From contig JBEKYM010000008.1 of the NCBI GenBank assembly GCA_049510975.1, forward strand, positions 1-64,000: a stretch of 64,000 bases of DNA. The letters are read 5' to 3'. Positions 61,911-64,000 of the stretch are shown here, piece by piece. The notes under the pieces were generated by a model. It was given only the letters and a program-made list of their open reading frames with translations, was not told where the DNA came from and ran no database searches. The stretch is from JAKACA01 sp049510975. Its GTDB lineage: Bacteria > Actinomycetota > Acidimicrobiia > Acidimicrobiales > Bog-793. The number at the start of each line of letters is the position of its first letter. Position 1 is the first letter of the stretch. The translations under genes and the position numbers were made by a program.

Positions 61911-62372
61911 GCTCGGCCGTCGAGTGCTCGTCGAGCAGCCGGCACAGCGCCCGAGCACGGCAAAATGCCGGGGGTCGATGTGGAAGCCGAAACGCCCCTC
62001 GGCCCCCTTCGACAGGCTCGCGAACAGCTCCTCGGGCGCCTCCAAGGTCAGCCCGCAGCGCTCGCAGACGAGGTGGCCATGGGCTGACGACGACAGGTGA
62101 TAGCTGGCGGGGCCGTGCCCGAGGTGCGTGTGCACGATCACGCCGAGCCGCTCGAGCTCGTCGAGGTTGCGGTAGATCGTCGAGAGGTGAATGTCGGGAG
62201 CTCTCGCCTGGATTTCGGCGGCGAGGTCCTCGGCGGTGCGGTGACCGGCGGACGCAAAGAGCGCCTCCAGCAGCTGCCGGCGCGCCGTCGTCACCCGCCC
62301 GCCGCGGGCACGCAGGAGGGAGAGGACCTCCTCGACCCGCTCGGCAGAGGTGCGCTCCGGTGCAGTCGTCAC
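61896..62372 (-). CDS. Fur-family transcriptional repressor
   Basis: Metal-responsive repressor of 158 residues. The winged helix covers about 10-90 (RGGRVTTARRQLLEALFASAGHRTAEDLAAEIQARAPDIHLSTIYRNLDELERLGVIV). The metal/dimerisation part has HLGHGPASYH, HGHLVCERCG and a final CAGC, giving the structural-zinc CxxC pairs seen in Fur, Zur and PerR-type proteins. The metal sensed (iron, zinc, manganese or peroxide) cannot be told. The GTG at 62372 is preceded by TAAGCT eight bases upstream, with three 15-bp direct repeats further up. No obvious Fur target gene is adjacent. Confidence 0.9.
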   Translation of the reverse strand: MTTAPERTSAERVEEVLSLLRARGGRVTTARRQLLEALFASAGHRTAEDLAAEIQARAPDIHLSTIYRNLDELERLGVIVHTHLGHGPASYHLSSSAHGHLVCERCGLTLEAPEELFASLSKGAEGRFGFHIDPRHFAVLGRCAGCSTSTRRPSSGDE

Positions 62373-62380
62373 GAAAACCC

Positions 62381-62386
62381 AGCTTA
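62381..62386 (-). promoter_or_regulatory. Leaderless-type -10 box (TAAGCT) for the Fur-family gene
   Basis: TAAGCT on the minus strand, eight bases before the GTG at 62372. It is followed upstream by the direct repeats at 62396. Confidence 0.45.
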
Positions 62387-62395
62387 CGACGGTTG

Positions 62396-62440
62396 CGCCG
62401 GCCAGCGGTGCTGCGGCCAGCGGTGCGCCGGCCAGCGGTG
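62396..62440. repeat. Three direct 15-bp repeats in the Fur-family promoter
   Basis: CGCCGGCCAGCGGTG at 62396-62410 and 62426-62440, with a two-base variant at 62411-62425. A degenerate fourth unit may follow. They fill the intergenic space between the fucosidase stop and the fur -10, covering the -35 region. Confidence 0.85.
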
Positions 62441-62458
62441 CGCGGGCCGGCTGGGGGC

Positions 62459-63934
62459 CTAGGCCGAGGTTGCCGCCGGGCGGGCTCTGGCGTCGCGCAC
62501 GACGACGGCGACGGGATGCTCAGCGGTGGCCGCGCGGTGCAAGGTCACGGCGAGGCCGGCGGCATCGAAGGAGGACTCGAGCTCGACGCCGCTCAGGTCG
62601 GTCACCGTCGATGCCGGACCCGTCTCGATCTCAGCCAGGGTGACGTGTTCCACCGGTGGATCCCCGGGGCCCGGCCGCACGAAGGCGAAGACGTCACGAT
62701 CGCGGGCGGTGTAGCGGAACTCGGCACCGGGCGAGGACCCCTCGCAGTGCACCCACGGCCTCGTGCCGTAGAGGGCCGTGCCGTTCTCCGCCGTGAAGGA
62801 CGCCAGCCAGTCGAGACGCAGCAGCTGGGCCGGGGCGATCGTGGCGTCCTCGCCGCGAGGCCCGACGTTGAGCAGGAGGTTGCCGCCCTTGGAGGCGATG
62901 TCGGCGAGCGACCAGAGCAACTCGCCGGCGGGGAGGAAATGCTCCTCGCCGGAGGCCCGGTTGTGGCCGAAGCTGTGGTCGATCCCGCGGACGCACTCCC
63001 AGGGGTGACGTTGCGGGGAGTGAAAGACCGTGTACTCGGGCGTCCGGACGTCGAAGAACGGCGGCCGGGGAGGGATGATGCCGGTGGAGGCGCGAGCCCC
63101 GCGGGCGGCCACCCGGTCGATCACGTCGCCGGCCGGGCCTGACTGAGCGAGTCGCCACAGCACCGACCAGGGCATGAATCGGTCGTTCACGACGCCGTCG
63201 GGCACGTCGCGGTAGTAGGACGCCAGCAGGGCCGCCAGCCGGCCGGCGGGGGCGGGCCAGGAGATGTCGTTCCAGAGCACGCTCGGGCGGTAGCGGGCGA
63301 TGAGCTCGCGGACCTGTGACTCGGCATAGTCGACGTAGTCGCCCCGAGGCTGGGCGCGCAGCAGGTCGCTGAAGGTGCCGATCGGGTGCTCGTTGAACGT
63401 CCAGTCGAGACCGCCGGAGTAGTACACGCCAAAACGCAGCCCTCGCCCGCGAACCGCCTCCGCCAGCTCGCCCACGACGTCGCGGCGGCAGTTCCAGCCG
63501 GGGCGGTGAGGGTTCCGAACGTCGGTGGGCCAGAGGCAGTAGCCGTCGTGATGTTTTGTCACGAGGACGACATAACGGGCGCCACAGGCGACGAAGCGGT
63601 CCGCCCACTCGCCGGCGTCCCAACCCTCGAGGGCCGCCTCCCACTCGGCGGCGAACTCCCGGTAGTCGCGAGTCCCGTAGACGTCTCGGTGGTGCCGGGC
63701 GACGGGGCTCTCGGGGAAACGCAAGGAGTTCTCGTACCACTCGGCATAGGGCGACCACGCCATGGCATGAGGATCCCGCTTCGCCATGAGCGCGCCCATG
63801 TCGGCATCCACCGGCGCGAAGGCCGGCACCGAAGCGGGCGTCCAGTGCACGAAGATGCCGAGCTTGGCGTCCCGCCACCACGCCGGCACCTCGTGGCGCC
63901 GTACGGAGCGCTGCACTTCTCGGTCGGTCGGCAT
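62459..63934 (-). CDS. GH29 alpha-L-fucosidase
   Basis: Glycoside hydrolase of 491 residues with the GH29 barrel. The N-terminus is WWRDAKLGIFVHWTPASVPAF, then YVVLVTKHHDGYCLWP (the conserved HH of the active site, about 121-136). The predicted nucleophile D223 lies in VLWNDISWP, and NLLLNVGPRGEDATI is near 335. A C-terminal beta-sandwich covers about 370-491. GH29 enzymes remove terminal alpha-L-fucose from glycans by a retaining mechanism. No signal peptide is seen, so it may act in the cytosol on imported oligosaccharides. The start has a TAGTCT box six bases upstream. Confidence 0.93.
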   Translation of the reverse strand: MPTDREVQRSVRRHEVPAWWRDAKLGIFVHWTPASVPAFAPVDADMGALMAKRDPHAMAWSPYAEWYENSLRFPESPVARHHRDVYGTRDYREFAAEWEAALEGWDAGEWADRFVACGARYVVLVTKHHDGYCLWPTDVRNPHRPGWNCRRDVVGELAEAVRGRGLRFGVYYSGGLDWTFNEHPIGTFSDLLRAQPRGDYVDYAESQVRELIARYRPSVLWNDISWPAPAGRLAALLASYYRDVPDGVVNDRFMPWSVLWRLAQSGPAGDVIDRVAARGARASTGIIPPRPPFFDVRTPEYTVFHSPQRHPWECVRGIDHSFGHNRASGEEHFLPAGELLWSLADIASKGGNLLLNVGPRGEDATIAPAQLLRLDWLASFTAENGTALYGTRPWVHCEGSSPGAEFRYTARDRDVFAFVRPGPGDPPVEHVTLAEIETGPASTVTDLSGVELESSFDAAGLAVTLHRAATAEHPVAVVVRDARARPAATSA

Positions 63935-63940
63935 CGGCGG

Positions 63941-63946
63941 AGACTA
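63941..63946 (-). promoter_or_regulatory. Leaderless-type -10 box (TAGTCT) for the fucosidase gene
   Basis: TAGTCT on the minus strand, six bases before the ATG at 63934. Confidence 0.6.
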
Positions 63947-64000
63947 ACCGGGCGGCTCCTGCCGGTGCAGGGCTGCATCCACGGCCGACACCGTCGATGC

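Noticed and set aside
62381..62440. Fur box in the Fur-family promoter
   Set aside because: Fur, Zur and PerR operators are AT-rich palindromes; the repeats here are GC-rich direct repeats, so autoregulation cannot be claimed from sequence.

Overview
The window is GC-rich, densely coded DNA from a high-GC actinobacterium. Supporting this are a mycothiol-dependent maleylpyruvate-isomerase-type protein, two WS/DGAT wax-ester/triacylglycerol synthases, AfsR/SARP-type regulators, ECF sigma factors, an SdpI-like protein, and at least thirteen genes with a TANNNT box 6-8 nt before an RTG start, which is typical of actinobacterial leaderless transcription. A sedolisin (S53, usually acid-active) peptidase and a deep-branching gene mix make an acid-soil Acidimicrobiia-like lineage my best guess; this is inference. 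I see no rRNA, IS element, prophage or CRISPR array, and one tRNA.

1-10 kb: rnhB with an overlapping membrane-anchored protein, a TauE/SafE exporter, a cupin-GrpB fusion, then an acyl-CoA dehydrogenase divergent from a Glu/Leu/Phe/Val dehydrogenase, an MFS exporter, a DUF4232 lipoprotein and an amidohydrolase. 10-16 kb: tRNA-Val(UAC) followed by a ribbon-helix-helix/Doc toxin-antitoxin pair, two small enzymes (SRPBCC, PPOX), a two-helix membrane protein, and a molybdate-type ABC transporter in which permease and ATPase are one polypeptide. A broken alpha/beta-hydrolase remnant lies upstream of modA.

16-30 kb: an FtsX-type permease without its ATPase, a striking palindrome resembling parS, a DegT aminotransferase paired with a ceramidase-like protein, and then a run of exported proteins: sedolisin with five IPT/TIG modules, a small possible lipoprotein, a phosphoesterase with a PGRS-like glycine tail and a possible Pho-box array, and another lipoprotein. 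29.5-37 kb: a short UvrA-like ATPase coupled to a VOC protein and divergent from a SigJ-like ECF sigma factor, a 965-residue SARP/NB-ARC regulator, and a small secreted protein with a strong terminator.

37-45 kb: an SdpI-like protein, a GT-C-like polytopic membrane protein, a cupin, an SDR, a mycothiol-type MDMPI protein, a DMFase-like protein, and a lipase-DinB pair. 45-49 kb: a complete sulfate ABC operon transcribed leftward (sbp-cysT-cysW-cysA) with an unusually long cysW/cysA overlap. 49-64 kb: a DUF1684 protein, a lipoprotein penicillin-binding protein, an MBL-fold hydrolase with an NTF2-like protein, the two WS/DGATs in tandem, a DUF4349 lipoprotein divergent from an ECF sigma/anti-sigma pair, a 1005-residue ATPase/BTAD regulator, a Fur-family repressor preceded by three 15-bp direct repeats, and a GH29 alpha-L-fucosidase. 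Short tandem duplications (15, 18 and 27 bp) are concentrated between 56 and 62.5 kb.
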